Source: Mucilaginibacter lacusdianchii (GTDB lineage Bacteria; Bacteroidota; Bacteroidia; Sphingobacteriales; Sphingobacteriaceae). Taken from it: a DNA stretch of 64,000 nucleotides. The DNA is taken from assembly GCF_009770985.1 (NCBI RefSeq), contig NZ_WSRW01000002.1, forward strand, positions 310,001-374,000. The letters are read 5' to 3'. The notes below the pieces were generated by a model. That model was not told the DNA's origin, made no database searches, and saw nothing but the letters and a program-made list of their open reading frames with translations. Shown here piece by piece: positions 17,085 through 24,991 of the stretch. The position numbers and the translations under genes were made by a program. Positions within the stretch are counted from its first letter, which is position 1. The number at the start of each line of letters is the position of its first letter.

Positions 17085-17774
17085 TTAACCAGCATTCATC
17101 AGCTCATCCACAACCTTTCGCACACCAATGGTAGCTTTATGTTCAACCTTAATGATGGAGTTACCGCCACGCACATAAGGTATATTAGGATCTACGATGT
17201 ATTTAGGTACAACGTTCGGCACAAAATCAACCAAGCCAGCGGCCGGATAAACTGCCAGCGATGTTCCAACCAGCATAAAAACATCTGCTGTACCACATAT
17301 CTGGGCAGCAGTTTCAATCATAGGCACTGCCTCTCCAAACCATACCACATGCGGGCGCAATGGCGATCCTAACTCACAAACTTCGTTCATCCCAAGTTGC
17401 CACCCCTCAATCGGATAAGTCAAATTTGAATTCAAGCTGGATTGAGAACGCGTAATAATGCCATGAAGGTGAACCACGTTTTTCGACCCGGCCCGCTCGT
17501 GTAAATCATCTATATTTTGAGTGATAATAACTACATCATACTTTTCTTGTAAACGTACAAGTGCATAGTGGGCAGCGTTAGGTTCAGCTTCCAAAACCGA
17601 TTTACGGCGCATATTATAAAAATCTTGCACCATTGCGGGGTTACGCTGCCAGGCCTGCGGTGTGGCTACTTCTTCTATATCATACCCTTCCCATAAGCCG
17701 TCGCTGTCTCTAAATGTTTTCAAACCGCTTTCGGCACTTATACCAGCGCCAGTTAATACCACTACTCGTTTCAT
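17085..17774 (-). CDS. cobB: NAD-dependent protein deacylase, SIR2 family
   Basis: 229 residues. Sirtuins remove acyl groups from lysine using NAD+. The NAD-binding GAGISAESGLKTFRDSDGLWE (9-29) and TQNIDDLHERAG (85-96) and the catalytic His104 in HLHG are clear. Tyr53 and Arg56 in DFYNMRR correspond to the YxxR pair that favours succinyl and malonyl lysine in SIRT5 and E. coli CobB. The structural zinc site is not intact: the expected first CxxC is replaced by RSQSS and only Cys133 remains. This zinc loss also occurs in other Bacteroidota sirtuins I know of. Confidence 0.9.
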   Translation of the reverse strand: MKRVVVLTGAGISAESGLKTFRDSDGLWEGYDIEEVATPQAWQRNPAMVQDFYNMRRKSVLEAEPNAAHYALVRLQEKYDVVIITQNIDDLHERAGSKNVVHLHGIITRSQSSLNSNLTYPIEGWQLGMNEVCELGSPLRPHVVWFGEAVPMIETAAQICGTADVFMLVGTSLAVYPAAGLVDFVPNVVPKYIVDPNIPYVRGGNSIIKVEHKATIGVRKVVDELMNAG

Positions 17775-17821
17775 CCGTTAAAATGTTATAAATTGTCAAA
17801 TCGTCCGCTATGCGTTTCTGA

Positions 17822-18250
17822 CTAAACGGCAAACAGTTGCCCAATGTCTTTAAATGCCTTAAACTCCAAAGCATTGCCCGACGGGTCCAGAAAAAACATA
17901 GTGGCTTGCTCGCCCGGCTTACCAGCAAACCTGAGTCCAGGCTCAATAATGAATTTTACACCGTGGGCTTTTAGGCGGTCAGCCAATAGGTGCCAATCAT
18001 CCCACTCCAGCACCACACCATAATGCGGTATGGGCACATCATGTCCGTCAACAGGGTTGGTATGATGCGCTTCAATATTTTGTGGGCGAGGTTTAAAGTG
18101 AATTACAAATTGGTGCCCATACAAATTGAAATCAGTCCAGATATCGCTGCTTCGCCCTTCACTGCAGCCCAGCACCTCACGGTAAAAGCGGCGGGCTTCT
18201 TCCAAATCATACACAGGTACCGCTACATGGAATGGAGTTAGTTTGCTCAT
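17822..18250 (-). CDS. VOC-family (glyoxalase/bleomycin-resistance fold) protein
   Basis: 142 residues. It begins [23 protein letters not shown], the classic first beta-alpha unit of the vicinal oxygen chelate fold. The second unit is [26 protein letters not shown], ending in [15 protein letters not shown] with a probable metal-binding Glu. His8, His95 and the late Glu could form the metal site. Substrate unknown; the closest general description is a glyoxalase-like dioxygenase or isomerase. It lies 47 bp upstream of the sirtuin gene on the same strand, so the two may be co-transcribed. Confidence 0.85.
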   Translation of the reverse strand: MSKLTPFHVAVPVYDLEEARRFYREVLGCSEGRSSDIWTDFNLYGHQFVIHFKPRPQNIEAHHTNPVDGHDVPIPHYGVVLEWDDWHLLADRLKAHGVKFIIEPGLRFAGKPGEQATMFFLDPSGNALEFKAFKDIGQLFAV

Positions 18251-18434
18251 TATACTACATTTTTGACGCTGCTAATTTAGACACTAATCGGCTAGCATAT
18301 CTGCATCGCTATGCTTTTTTAAATCGACACTTTTGTTAAAATATTCAATTTTTAATCAACTTGCAGATCGGGTCCTTAACTTTGTCACTATCAGTCATTA
18401 CTAAATAATTTGGAATTTTAATCCAGCAGCTTCG

Positions 18435-18442
18435 TATTTTTG
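18435..18442 (+). promoter_or_regulatory. -7 box directly before the GH25 gene
   Basis: TATTTTTG, an exact TAnnTTTG, ends 5 bp before the ATG at 18448. This predicts a transcript with almost no leader. Confidence 0.45.
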
Positions 18443-18447
18443 TATTG

Positions 18448-19350
18448 ATGAGTGCTGTATCTCCCAAACCCATACCCCCTAAAAAGCCCACAGTTACGAA
18501 AAAACCGGTGGCCCGGAAAAAAGCGCTTGCCAAAAAGAAAAAAACAGATGCTAACCAATGGCCGATGGCCTGGAAAATAGCACTTGCAGGTATATTACTC
18601 ATTTTATTATCGCCGTTTTATTATGGCTATGTGGTAAAGATGTTTACCTCCACCTGGCGCTGGGTGCGCGACATTGGCAGCGATCCAAATTACCGTACTT
18701 ACAAAAGTTTTGCTATTGATATTCCGCGTAAATACAGCATACATGGTATTGATGTATCATATGCGCAAGGTAAGATAGATTGGCACAAGGTTAAAGCCAT
18801 GCAAGAAGATAGCGTGCATATCACTTTCGCCTTCATCAAAGCAACTGAAGGTTTATTAACGGTTGACCCGTATTTTAAGCGTAACTGGCGCGAGGCACCT
18901 AAAACCGGTATTATTTGTGGTGCCTACCATTATTTCAGACCATACAAAAGCGGCTTGTGGCAGGCTCGTTTCTTTCTACAAAATGTTGATGTAGAGCAAG
19001 GCGATTTGCCGCTGGTGGTAGACATTGAACAACTGGATAATACGGCGCCGGCTAAAATGCGTCAGGAACTGCAGGCTTTTTTAAAACATGTTGAAAATCG
19101 GACACATGTTAAACCTATCATTTACTCAGGACTCAGTTTTTACCGCGACTACCTGCAAGGACACTTTGACGAATATCCGTTATGGATAGCCCATTACTAT
19201 AAAGAAGAGCTAAAAGTTAAGAAAGCAACTAATTGGTGGTTTTGGCAACACTCCGACAAAGCCCATGTAAACGGCATTAACCATGCGGTTGATTTCAATT
19301 GCTTTAAAGGCGACAGCATCAGCCTGAGACGCATGCTGGTGCCTCTATAG
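18448..19350 (+). CDS. Glycoside hydrolase family 25 (lysozyme-like) membrane-anchored protein
   Basis: About 300 residues from the ATG at 18448. The N-terminus is Lys- and Pro-rich, with a single membrane segment (IALAGILLILLSPFYYGYVV, about 47-66), so the enzyme domain faces the periplasm. The GH25 barrel starts at IHGIDVSYAQGKIDWHKV. It has the family's catalytic acidic residues in the GIDVS, FIKATEG and VVDIEQLD contexts and ends with WWFWQHSDKAHVNGINHAVDFNCF. GH25 enzymes cleave the MurNAc-GlcNAc bond of peptidoglycan, suggesting wall remodelling here. Phage origin is possible for the family, but no phage genes are nearby. Confidence 0.9.
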   Translation: MSAVSPKPIPPKKPTVTKKPVARKKALAKKKKTDANQWPMAWKIALAGILLILLSPFYYGYVVKMFTSTWRWVRDIGSDPNYRTYKSFAIDIPRKYSIHGIDVSYAQGKIDWHKVKAMQEDSVHITFAFIKATEGLLTVDPYFKRNWREAPKTGIICGAYHYFRPYKSGLWQARFFLQNVDVEQGDLPLVVDIEQLDNTAPAKMRQELQAFLKHVENRTHVKPIIYSGLSFYRDYLQGHFDEYPLWIAHYYKEELKVKKATNWWFWQHSDKAHVNGINHAVDFNCFKGDSISLRRMLVPL

Positions 19351-19447
19351 GCCTATAATTGAAATTTTGACATTTTTGCTGAAAAATTTTCATTTAGCGG
19401 ATATTTGGCTGTTGAAAAATTGGCAGTTTATGATATCGAAATCCGTT

Positions 19448-19464
19448 TGGCATTTAGGTTGATT
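19448..19464 (+). promoter_or_regulatory. TGGCA-N6-TTGATT motif upstream of hsp20
   Basis: TGGCA at 19448-19452 and TTGATT at 19459-19464. The same motif with the same spacing occurs upstream of grpE at 46373-46389. GG and GA are separated by ten bases, the spacing of sigma-54 -24/-12 elements, but GC at -12 is replaced by GA. Confidence 0.4.
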
Positions 19465-19531
19465 ATTTACAAGTGAACATCGTTCATACAATTTAATTAA
19501 CATTTTATAGTTCATTCATTTTTTAAATTTT

Positions 19532-19538
19532 AAGGAGG
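19532..19538 (+). promoter_or_regulatory. Strong Shine-Dalgarno sequence of hsp20
   Basis: AAGGAGG with 8 bp to the ATG at 19547. Such a canonical site is rare among the genes of this window and suggests very efficient translation of the heat-shock mRNA. Confidence 0.7.
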
Positions 19539-19546
19539 AAAAAACT

Positions 19547-19987
19547 ATGAGCTTGGTTAAATGGAATTCAGAAAAAAAGAACAGTGGCTTAATGCCAGAA
19601 TTTACCGACATCTTTGAATCATTCTTTAACGATTCATTTGTGGCCGACCGCTTGATAACACGTGTGCCTGCGGTAAACATTAGTGAAACACCTGAAGAAT
19701 ATCATGTTGAACTGGCAGCGCCTGGCCTAAACAAGCAAGATTTTAAAATATCAACCGAACGTAACATGCTGACCGTATCCGTTGAACAACGTACCGAAAG
19801 CACAGCCAATAACAAAAAGTATAACAAACGTGAATTTAGCTACTCCTCTTTCGTCCGCTCGTTTACATTGCCCGAAAGTGCAGACGACAGCCGCATTGAA
19901 GCTATTTATGATAATGGGGTGCTAAATATTAGCATAGCCAAAAAAGAAGAAGCCAAAAGCGTAACCCGCCAAATTGAAATTAAATAA
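19547..19987 (+). CDS. Small heat-shock protein Hsp20/alpha-crystallin family
   Basis: 146 residues. The alpha-crystallin domain spans about residues 38-138, from PAVNISETPEEYHVELAAPGLNKQDFKIS to DDSRIEAIYDNGVLNISIAKK. It includes the conserved A-x-x-x-n-G-V-L motif (IEAIYDNGVLNI). The C-terminal IEIK is a partial I-x-I anchor motif for oligomerisation. The N-terminal WNSEKKNSGLMPEFTDIFESFFND is typical of bacterial Hsp20. It holds unfolding proteins in the cytoplasm until DnaK acts. It is monocistronic, with a strong ribosome binding site and terminator. Confidence 0.93.
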   Translation: MSLVKWNSEKKNSGLMPEFTDIFESFFNDSFVADRLITRVPAVNISETPEEYHVELAAPGLNKQDFKISTERNMLTVSVEQRTESTANNKKYNKREFSYSSFVRSFTLPESADDSRIEAIYDNGVLNISIAKKEEAKSVTRQIEIK

Positions 19988-20010
19988 GTTGTTTTTATAT
20001 CCGCTTACAA

Positions 20011-20040
20011 AAAAGGCCGTTTAACTATAAACGGCCTTTT
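20011..20040 (+). terminator. Intrinsic terminator of hsp20
   Basis: A 13-bp perfect stem AAAAGGCCGTTTA with a 4-nt loop and a T tract. Confidence 0.9.
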
Positions 20041-20126
20041 GCTTGTATGTGCATATACATGAAACACATTTTCACATGTGAAATTTAATGCCTCGTTAAC
20101 AATCAGTTATAATTTAATGCCGACTA

Positions 20127-20155
20127 TTGCACAAACTTAATTAATACTACCTTTG
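20127..20155 (+). promoter_or_regulatory. Promoter of the receiver-domain gene
   Basis: TTG at 20127-20129, 18 bp, then TACCTTTG at 20148-20155. The earlier in-frame TTG at 20153 lies inside this promoter, which supports the ATG at 20186 as the start. Confidence 0.55.
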
Positions 20156-20185
20156 TTTAACCAATTACCAATTATAAATAATTTC

Positions 20186-20569
20186 ATGTTGAAAAGATTA
20201 TTGATCCTGGATGATAATCAGGACATTCTCAACGTAATGGAGGATGCCTTGGTTGGGGAAGGCTATGAGGTGGTTACAATGACTTATTGTGACGACATCA
20301 TTAAGAGTGTGCAGCAGCATCAACCGGATTTAGTGATGCTCGACTTTTTACTGTCGGGTATTAATGGTGGCGAAATGTGCGCCCAAATCAAAAAAAATCC
20401 GCTGACGTCGCATCTGCCGGTTATTATTCTTTCGGCTTACCCAAGGGTACTGGAATCGCTAGGCGATTACGGGTCGGACGCGTTTGTACAAAAGCCGTTT
20501 GACTTAGAGCAACTTTACAGCACCGTAAACAGTTGTTTGGCCGACGATGAGCATTTACAGCTCCACTAA
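20186..20569 (+). CDS. Single-domain response regulator
   Basis: 127 residues from the ATG at 20186, consisting only of a receiver domain. The acidic pocket is Asp9/Asp10 in LILDDNQ, the phosphoacceptor is Asp53 in VMLDFLLSG, and the switch residues are Ser83 and Lys103 (KPF). No output domain follows, and no histidine kinase is adjacent. It is therefore either a phosphorelay shuttle or acts by protein-protein contact. An orphan Hpt protein is encoded about 41 kb away at 61880-62245; a link is only speculation. Confidence 0.9.
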   Translation: MLKRLLILDDNQDILNVMEDALVGEGYEVVTMTYCDDIIKSVQQHQPDLVMLDFLLSGINGGEMCAQIKKNPLTSHLPVIILSAYPRVLESLGDYGSDAFVQKPFDLEQLYSTVNSCLADDEHLQLH

Positions 20570-20591
20570 AAGTTAGTTACCCGTTTACGAA

Positions 20592-20631
20592 AACTAAAAA
20601 GCCATATGTTTTAGCATATGGCTTTTTAGTT
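20592..20631. terminator. Bidirectional terminator
   Basis: A 17-bp perfect stem beginning AACTAAAAAGCCATATG with a 6-nt loop lies between the receiver gene and the convergent THX gene and can serve both. Confidence 0.9.
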
Positions 20632-20632
20632 A

Positions 20633-20746
20633 TTACGCAGCCGTTTTTTCGGCTGCTTGCTTTTTGTCCTTTTTGTGTGGCCTGGTTTTACCAAACGACT
20701 TTTTAGTAATTTTCCCTTTCCGGGTTTTACGATCTCCTTTTCCCAT
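20633..20746 (-). CDS. 30S ribosomal protein THX
   Basis: 37 residues read on the minus strand from the ATG at 20746, beginning MGKGDRKTRKGKITKKSFGK. The motif GKGDRKTRKGKI is the hallmark of THX, a very small basic peptide buried in the head of the 30S subunit in Thermus and common in Bacteroidota. The tail is Lys/Ala rich. The gene is short enough to be missed by length-filtered gene finders. It is convergent with the receiver gene and ends at the shared hairpin. Confidence 0.9.
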   Translation of the reverse strand: MGKGDRKTRKGKITKKSFGKTRPHKKDKKQAAEKTAA

Positions 20747-20847
20747 AGTGCTTTATTTACCGTTAGTAATAATTGAACTTATTATTAACAGACAAGGCAA
20801 AATCCAATAATGTTTAGTTTTTTAAGAAAAAGTTAAATAATTAAATT

Positions 20848-21672
20848 TTAAAAGAGACTGTCCAGCCATTTATCCCAATTATTCACTTGGTAAGTATATC
20901 CTAATACGGGCTTTACATGTACGCTATTCACCGTTTTCCATTGCTGTAACTCTGGTATAAATTCGGGGGTATCCAAGCCAATTGCAGTAGCGGCTTTAGC
21001 ATAAAAATGGGCTTTGGTAGGATGGTGTGGTGCACAAGCATTATAAACTTTTCCAAAAGCGTGCTGTGCTACAATTGCTTGGCTGACGCCTATGCAATCG
21101 GCAAGGTGTATCAAATTAACAGGCGCTTCACCATTAGGGATAGCTTTTTTACCCGCAAAAAACCGGCCCGGCTCGCGGTTAGGCCCAAGCAATCCGCCAA
21201 AGCGAAGAATAGTTGTAGTAAAGGCGGTTTGTTGTTGCAGATAAGTTTCCACCTCGAGCAAGGCGCAACCGGAATCGGTATCTGGCATGGGTACATCCAG
21301 TTCGGTCAACTCGGCATTCACATCACCATAAACCCCTGTTGAGCTAATAAAAACAACTTGCTTAACGTTGTGTTGCTTGGCTATATCGATTATACTTTTA
21401 ATTTTTTGCAAATAAGCACCGGCCTCCCCTTGCCTGCTCTTGGGCGGGATACTAATCCAAAGTACATCGCAGTCAAAAAAATCAGATTCGTACTGCTGAT
21501 GTTCTGTACTGATGTTAAGTAAATAAGGGATAACACCGGCATCTGCCAGCACATCTAACTTTTGAGCCGATGTAGTTGAACCCTTAACCTGAAAGCCTTG
21601 CTGTAAAAGGGCTTTGGCCAGCGGCAAACCATACCAACCGCAGCCTAAAACACTAATAGTTTTAATCGACAT
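20848..21672 (-). CDS. NAD(P)-dependent epimerase/dehydratase-like protein (YeeZ-like)
   Basis: About 274 residues; ATG codons at 21675 and 21672 are both possible starts. The N-terminal Rossmann motif is unusual, VLGCGWYGLPLAKALLQQGFQVKGSTTS, a pattern of the YeeZ/GDP-mannose epimerase-like group. SSTGVYGD (about 110-117) carries the SDR Ser and Tyr, although the usual following lysine is not in canonical spacing. It probably binds NAD(P)H; substrate unknown. It is divergent from the nucleotidase gene and has no same-strand partner nearby except THX. Confidence 0.82.
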   Translation of the reverse strand: MSIKTISVLGCGWYGLPLAKALLQQGFQVKGSTTSAQKLDVLADAGVIPYLLNISTEHQQYESDFFDCDVLWISIPPKSRQGEAGAYLQKIKSIIDIAKQHNVKQVVFISSTGVYGDVNAELTELDVPMPDTDSGCALLEVETYLQQQTAFTTTILRFGGLLGPNREPGRFFAGKKAIPNGEAPVNLIHLADCIGVSQAIVAQHAFGKVYNACAPHHPTKAHFYAKAATAIGLDTPEFIPELQQWKTVNSVHVKPVLGYTYQVNNWDKWLDSLF

Positions 21673-21758
21673 CATAACGCGTTAAAGTTAAACATAATCG
21701 CTTTAACCTTTTGATGATCCGTAATAAGCTGTTACCTTGCAAGTATTACCAAAAACTT

Positions 21759-22277
21759 ATGAAAAGAATAGCAGTTGACATGGACGGCGTGCTAGCCGAT
21801 GTGTATGAACAATTTTATGCGTACGACGAGCGCGACTTTGGCCGGCGCAAACAACCCGAAGAAGTAATGGGTATGCATGAGGCGGAAGCGTTTCCTTCAA
21901 TTCGTAAATTTATTTATGAAAACGGCTTTTTCTTGAATACCCCTGTCATGCAGGGCAGTCAGGATGTATTGAAAAGGTTGAACGAGAAATATGAAGTTTT
22001 TATCGTTTCATCTGCCACAGAATTTCCACAAAGTTTACCCGAAAAGCAATCTTGGCTGGGCCAGCACTTTCCGTTTATTACCTGGCAGCAAATGGTATTT
22101 TGCGGTTCCAAGCATATTATAAGCGCCGATATTATGATTGACGACCAGTTTAGAAACTTAGATAGCTTTAAGGGGCAAACATTATTGTTTACACAACCCC
22201 ACAATATAAACAATCGTGAACATCAGCACACGAGGGTAGATTCATGGCAGGATATTGAAAGGCTATTGTTACGTTAA
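21759..22277 (+). CDS. 5'(3')-deoxyribonucleotidase family HAD phosphatase
   Basis: 172 residues from the ATG at 21759. The HAD motif I is RIAVDMDGVLADVYEQFY, with nucleophile and acid Asp at 7 and 9. FIVSSATEFP carries the motif II Ser, and DIMIDDQFRNL supplies the motif IV acids. This fits the NT5C (deoxy)nucleotidase group, which dephosphorylates deoxynucleoside monophosphates. An upstream in-frame extension lies in the probable promoter (TACCTTGC near 21733) and is not used. A bidirectional hairpin follows. Confidence 0.87.
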   Translation: MKRIAVDMDGVLADVYEQFYAYDERDFGRRKQPEEVMGMHEAEAFPSIRKFIYENGFFLNTPVMQGSQDVLKRLNEKYEVFIVSSATEFPQSLPEKQSWLGQHFPFITWQQMVFCGSKHIISADIMIDDQFRNLDSFKGQTLLFTQPHNINNREHQHTRVDSWQDIERLLLR

Positions 22278-22286
22278 TTTAATAAT

Positions 22287-22331
22287 TTGAAGTGTTGCTA
22301 AGTGTCTTAAGCAATGTTAGCAACACTTCAA
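22287..22331. terminator. Bidirectional terminator
   Basis: 15-bp perfect arms TTGAAGTGTTGCTAA and complement with a 15-nt loop between the convergent nucleotidase and outer-membrane protein genes. Confidence 0.8.
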
Positions 22332-22339
22332 TTGAATAC

Positions 22340-23023
22340 TTAGTTGCCCAAGGCAAAAACCAGCGATAAGTTTAAGCTACTTACGAGCGACACACCGAAA
22401 CTATCTGTTTTAGTGCGGTAAATATCATCTTGACTTTGGTTGGCGTGACTATAGGCGAGGCTACCAAGAGCGGCAGTAATACCCAATCTGGAAGTTGGGA
22501 AGTACACAAAGTCTAGCCCTATTCCGGCAGAAAACGCCTTAGTACTAAATTTAGTATCTGCTACATTATAATCGTCAACTAAATTTTGCACATAGAAACT
22601 CCTGCTCCTCCCGTATAAATATTGTACAAACGGCCCTGTCCGAATACCAACCTTGTTATTGTATAAGAAATATTTACGCAGATAAACGTTTGCTAAAACA
22701 CTTGTAGAGTTATCGGATTGCTGCCCTTTATAAGTAATTGAATTATCTTGATCGGTATATCTGCTTCTACCCCAATTCCAATTGCCCGAAATACCCAAAT
22801 CTAATTTGTCAGCAATAAAAAAACTGTAGGTTGGGCCAACAGAAAGGCTTGTTGTTTTCTTCAAATACTGGTAATTTGCATTGTTGGACATTCCTGTTAC
22901 AGTGGCTTTGTCAAAACCAACGCCAAACCCGCCGCCTAGCAAATGATTTCCTTTTTGTGTTTGCGCTTTTGTGGTAATAGAAGCTGCCACCACCGACAGC
23001 ATCAGGAAGAGTTTTTTGTTCAT
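22340..23023 (-). CDS. Outer-membrane beta-barrel protein
   Basis: 227 residues. The N-terminus MNKKLFLMLSVVAASITTKAQ is a signal peptide with an AQ-type cleavage site. The remainder alternates polar and hydrophobic residues in strand-length segments, each ending in aromatic residues (for example LSVGPTYSFFIADKLDLGISGNWNW), and the last residues SLNLSLVFALGN suit insertion by the Bam complex. It belongs to the broad outer membrane beta-barrel (OMP_b-brl) group of Bacteroidota. Function unknown. Confidence 0.85.
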   Translation of the reverse strand: MNKKLFLMLSVVAASITTKAQTQKGNHLLGGGFGVGFDKATVTGMSNNANYQYLKKTTSLSVGPTYSFFIADKLDLGISGNWNWGRSRYTDQDNSITYKGQQSDNSTSVLANVYLRKYFLYNNKVGIRTGPFVQYLYGRSRSFYVQNLVDDYNVADTKFSTKAFSAGIGLDFVYFPTSRLGITAALGSLAYSHANQSQDDIYRTKTDSFGVSLVSSLNLSLVFALGN

Positions 23024-23270
23024 AAAGATTTAAGTTGAATAAAGCTATCAAACAACAATTCATGAATATTATTGTAATTCGCTATGTTAAGATTTGCTTA
23101 AATAATTATTAAATGAAAAGCAAACTGTTGTATTCGGCAGTTTCACCATGCCGATTTTACATTAACCACCGGTTAAACTTATCCACATTCTGCAATCTTT
23201 AAAAACCTTTAAGGTGGTTTTATCCTTTTATGGGTGCAAAACACTGAACTTATAAAAACATCTACCACAC

Positions 23271-24989
23271 ATGTACACCTTAGGCATCAACGCTGTTTTT
23301 CATGACTCAGCAGCGTGTATTATTAAAGACGGTCAGCTTTTAGCCGCTACGGAAGAGGAACGTTTTACCCACATAAAACACGGCAAACGCCCGGTGCCAT
23401 TCAGCACCTGGGAATTGCCATTTCATGCCATCGACTATTGTTTAAAGATAGCCGGCATTCACATTAATGATGTAGACCACATTGCTTATTCATTTGACCC
23501 TTATCAGCTTATTAATGAGCAATACAAAGGCAAGGGTACTATTGATATACCATTCGAGCCCTCAACCGATCCAATCAACCAAGATTGGCTGAACGTATGG
23601 GATCCGCTGTTTTTATCATCCATCATTAACGCCGTTGGGCAGCTAAATGACGGCTGGCCGCATCACCTGCAAAAACGCTTTGTTGGCGCCAACGTTCCTC
23701 GCGAAAAATGGCATTTTGTAGATCATCACGTAGCTCACGCGGCCAGTGCTTTTAACTGCTCACCTTTTGAGCGTGCCGCGGTAATGACGGTTGATGGCCG
23801 GGGTGAAAACGCCACCACCACTTACAGCGTTGGTAACGGACACGACTTAAAACGTATTGGCCAGGTGAATTTCCCTAATTCTTTAGGTTTGTTGTATGAA
23901 GAAGTAACTACCCATTTGGGCTTCCTGCATTCGTCAGACGAATACAAAGTGATGGCCCTAGCCAGTTACGGCAAGCCAGAGTTTGTAAAAGATTTCCGCG
24001 AGATTATAAAAGTTGGCCCTAACGGACAATACACCATCGAAAACAAAAACTTTGTGGAACGCTTTGACCCTATGCGCCTGCGCCACGAGGAGTTCACGGC
24101 ACATCACTTTAATATTGCCCACTCATTGCAATTGGTTTTGGAAGAAACCTTGCTTGAAATAACCGACTGGCTGCAGAAAGAAACCGGCGAACAAAACTTG
24201 TGTATGGCAGGTGGCGTAGCGCTTAACTGTGTGGCCAATGCCCGCATCCGCGATAAAGGTGCATTTCAGAACATATGGGTACAACCTGCCTCTGGCGATG
24301 ATGGTACCGCTTTGGGCGCTGCCCTGTGGGTAGATGCCCAGCAACGCAAAGCTACCAAGCGCGATTTTGTGATGGAGCACTGCTACTGGGGACCAGAATA
24401 TACCGACGAGGAGATTGAAAAGTTTATGAAATGGTGCAAAGTACCTTATCGTAAACTGAACAATATTGCTGAAGAGACTGCCGACATATTGGCACAAGAC
24501 AAAATCATCGGCTGGTACCAAGGCCGTATGGAATTTGGTCCAAGGGCATTGGGTAGCCGCTCAATTTTAGCATCACCGATAAGCCCGGCTATGCAACAGC
24601 GGTTGAATGAGGTGAAAGATCGTGAAGATTTTCGTCCTGTTGCGCCTGTAGTGCTGGAAGAGGAAGCCGGCAACTGGTTTGAAAATGCCAGCTACTCGCC
24701 TTTCATGTTGTTCATTTATGATGTGAAGCCCGAGAAAGCAGACCAAATTCCGGCTGTACGCCATACCGATGGTACAGCCCGTATACAAACAGTAAACGAG
24801 CGCCAGCATAAAAACTACTATGATTTATTGAAAGCTTTTCAACGCAAAACCGGTGTACCAGTGCTGGTAAACACTTCATTTAATACTTTAGGTAAACCTA
24901 TTGTTTGTACACCGCGCGATGCAATCGAGTGCTTCTGGTCGTCGCCGTTTGATGCGTTGGTGATTGGTTCATTTGTGATTGAGAAATAA
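23271..24989 (+). CDS. NodU/CmcH-family carbamoyltransferase
   Basis: 572 residues. The family transfers a carbamoyl group from carbamoyl phosphate, through carbamoyl-AMP, to a hydroxyl of a sugar or small molecule. The N-terminal Kae1-like ATPase fold shows LGINAVFHDSAACIIKDG and ATEEERFTHIKHGKRPVP, then DHHVAHAASAFNCSPF with the metal-binding His residues. The C-terminal domain has GRMEFGPRALGSRSILASP and VLVNTSFNTLGKPIVCTP, both diagnostic. A glycosyltransferase starts 2 bp after the stop, so the acceptor is probably a glycan or glycolipid; this is inference. Confidence 0.93.
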   Translation: MYTLGINAVFHDSAACIIKDGQLLAATEEERFTHIKHGKRPVPFSTWELPFHAIDYCLKIAGIHINDVDHIAYSFDPYQLINEQYKGKGTIDIPFEPSTDPINQDWLNVWDPLFLSSIINAVGQLNDGWPHHLQKRFVGANVPREKWHFVDHHVAHAASAFNCSPFERAAVMTVDGRGENATTTYSVGNGHDLKRIGQVNFPNSLGLLYEEVTTHLGFLHSSDEYKVMALASYGKPEFVKDFREIIKVGPNGQYTIENKNFVERFDPMRLRHEEFTAHHFNIAHSLQLVLEETLLEITDWLQKETGEQNLCMAGGVALNCVANARIRDKGAFQNIWVQPASGDDGTALGAALWVDAQQRKATKRDFVMEHCYWGPEYTDEEIEKFMKWCKVPYRKLNNIAEETADILAQDKIIGWYQGRMEFGPRALGSRSILASPISPAMQQRLNEVKDREDFRPVAPVVLEEEAGNWFENASYSPFMLFIYDVKPEKADQIPAVRHTDGTARIQTVNERQHKNYYDLLKAFQRKTGVPVLVNTSFNTLGKPIVCTPRDAIECFWSSPFDALVIGSFVIEK

Positions 24990-24991
24990 TA

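Noticed and set aside
23179..23187. TTATCCACA, a perfect DnaA box, upstream of the carbamoyltransferase gene.
   Set aside because: It is a single box with no cluster of further boxes, no A+T-rich unwinding region beside it and no dnaA, dnaN or gidA nearby, so not an origin.
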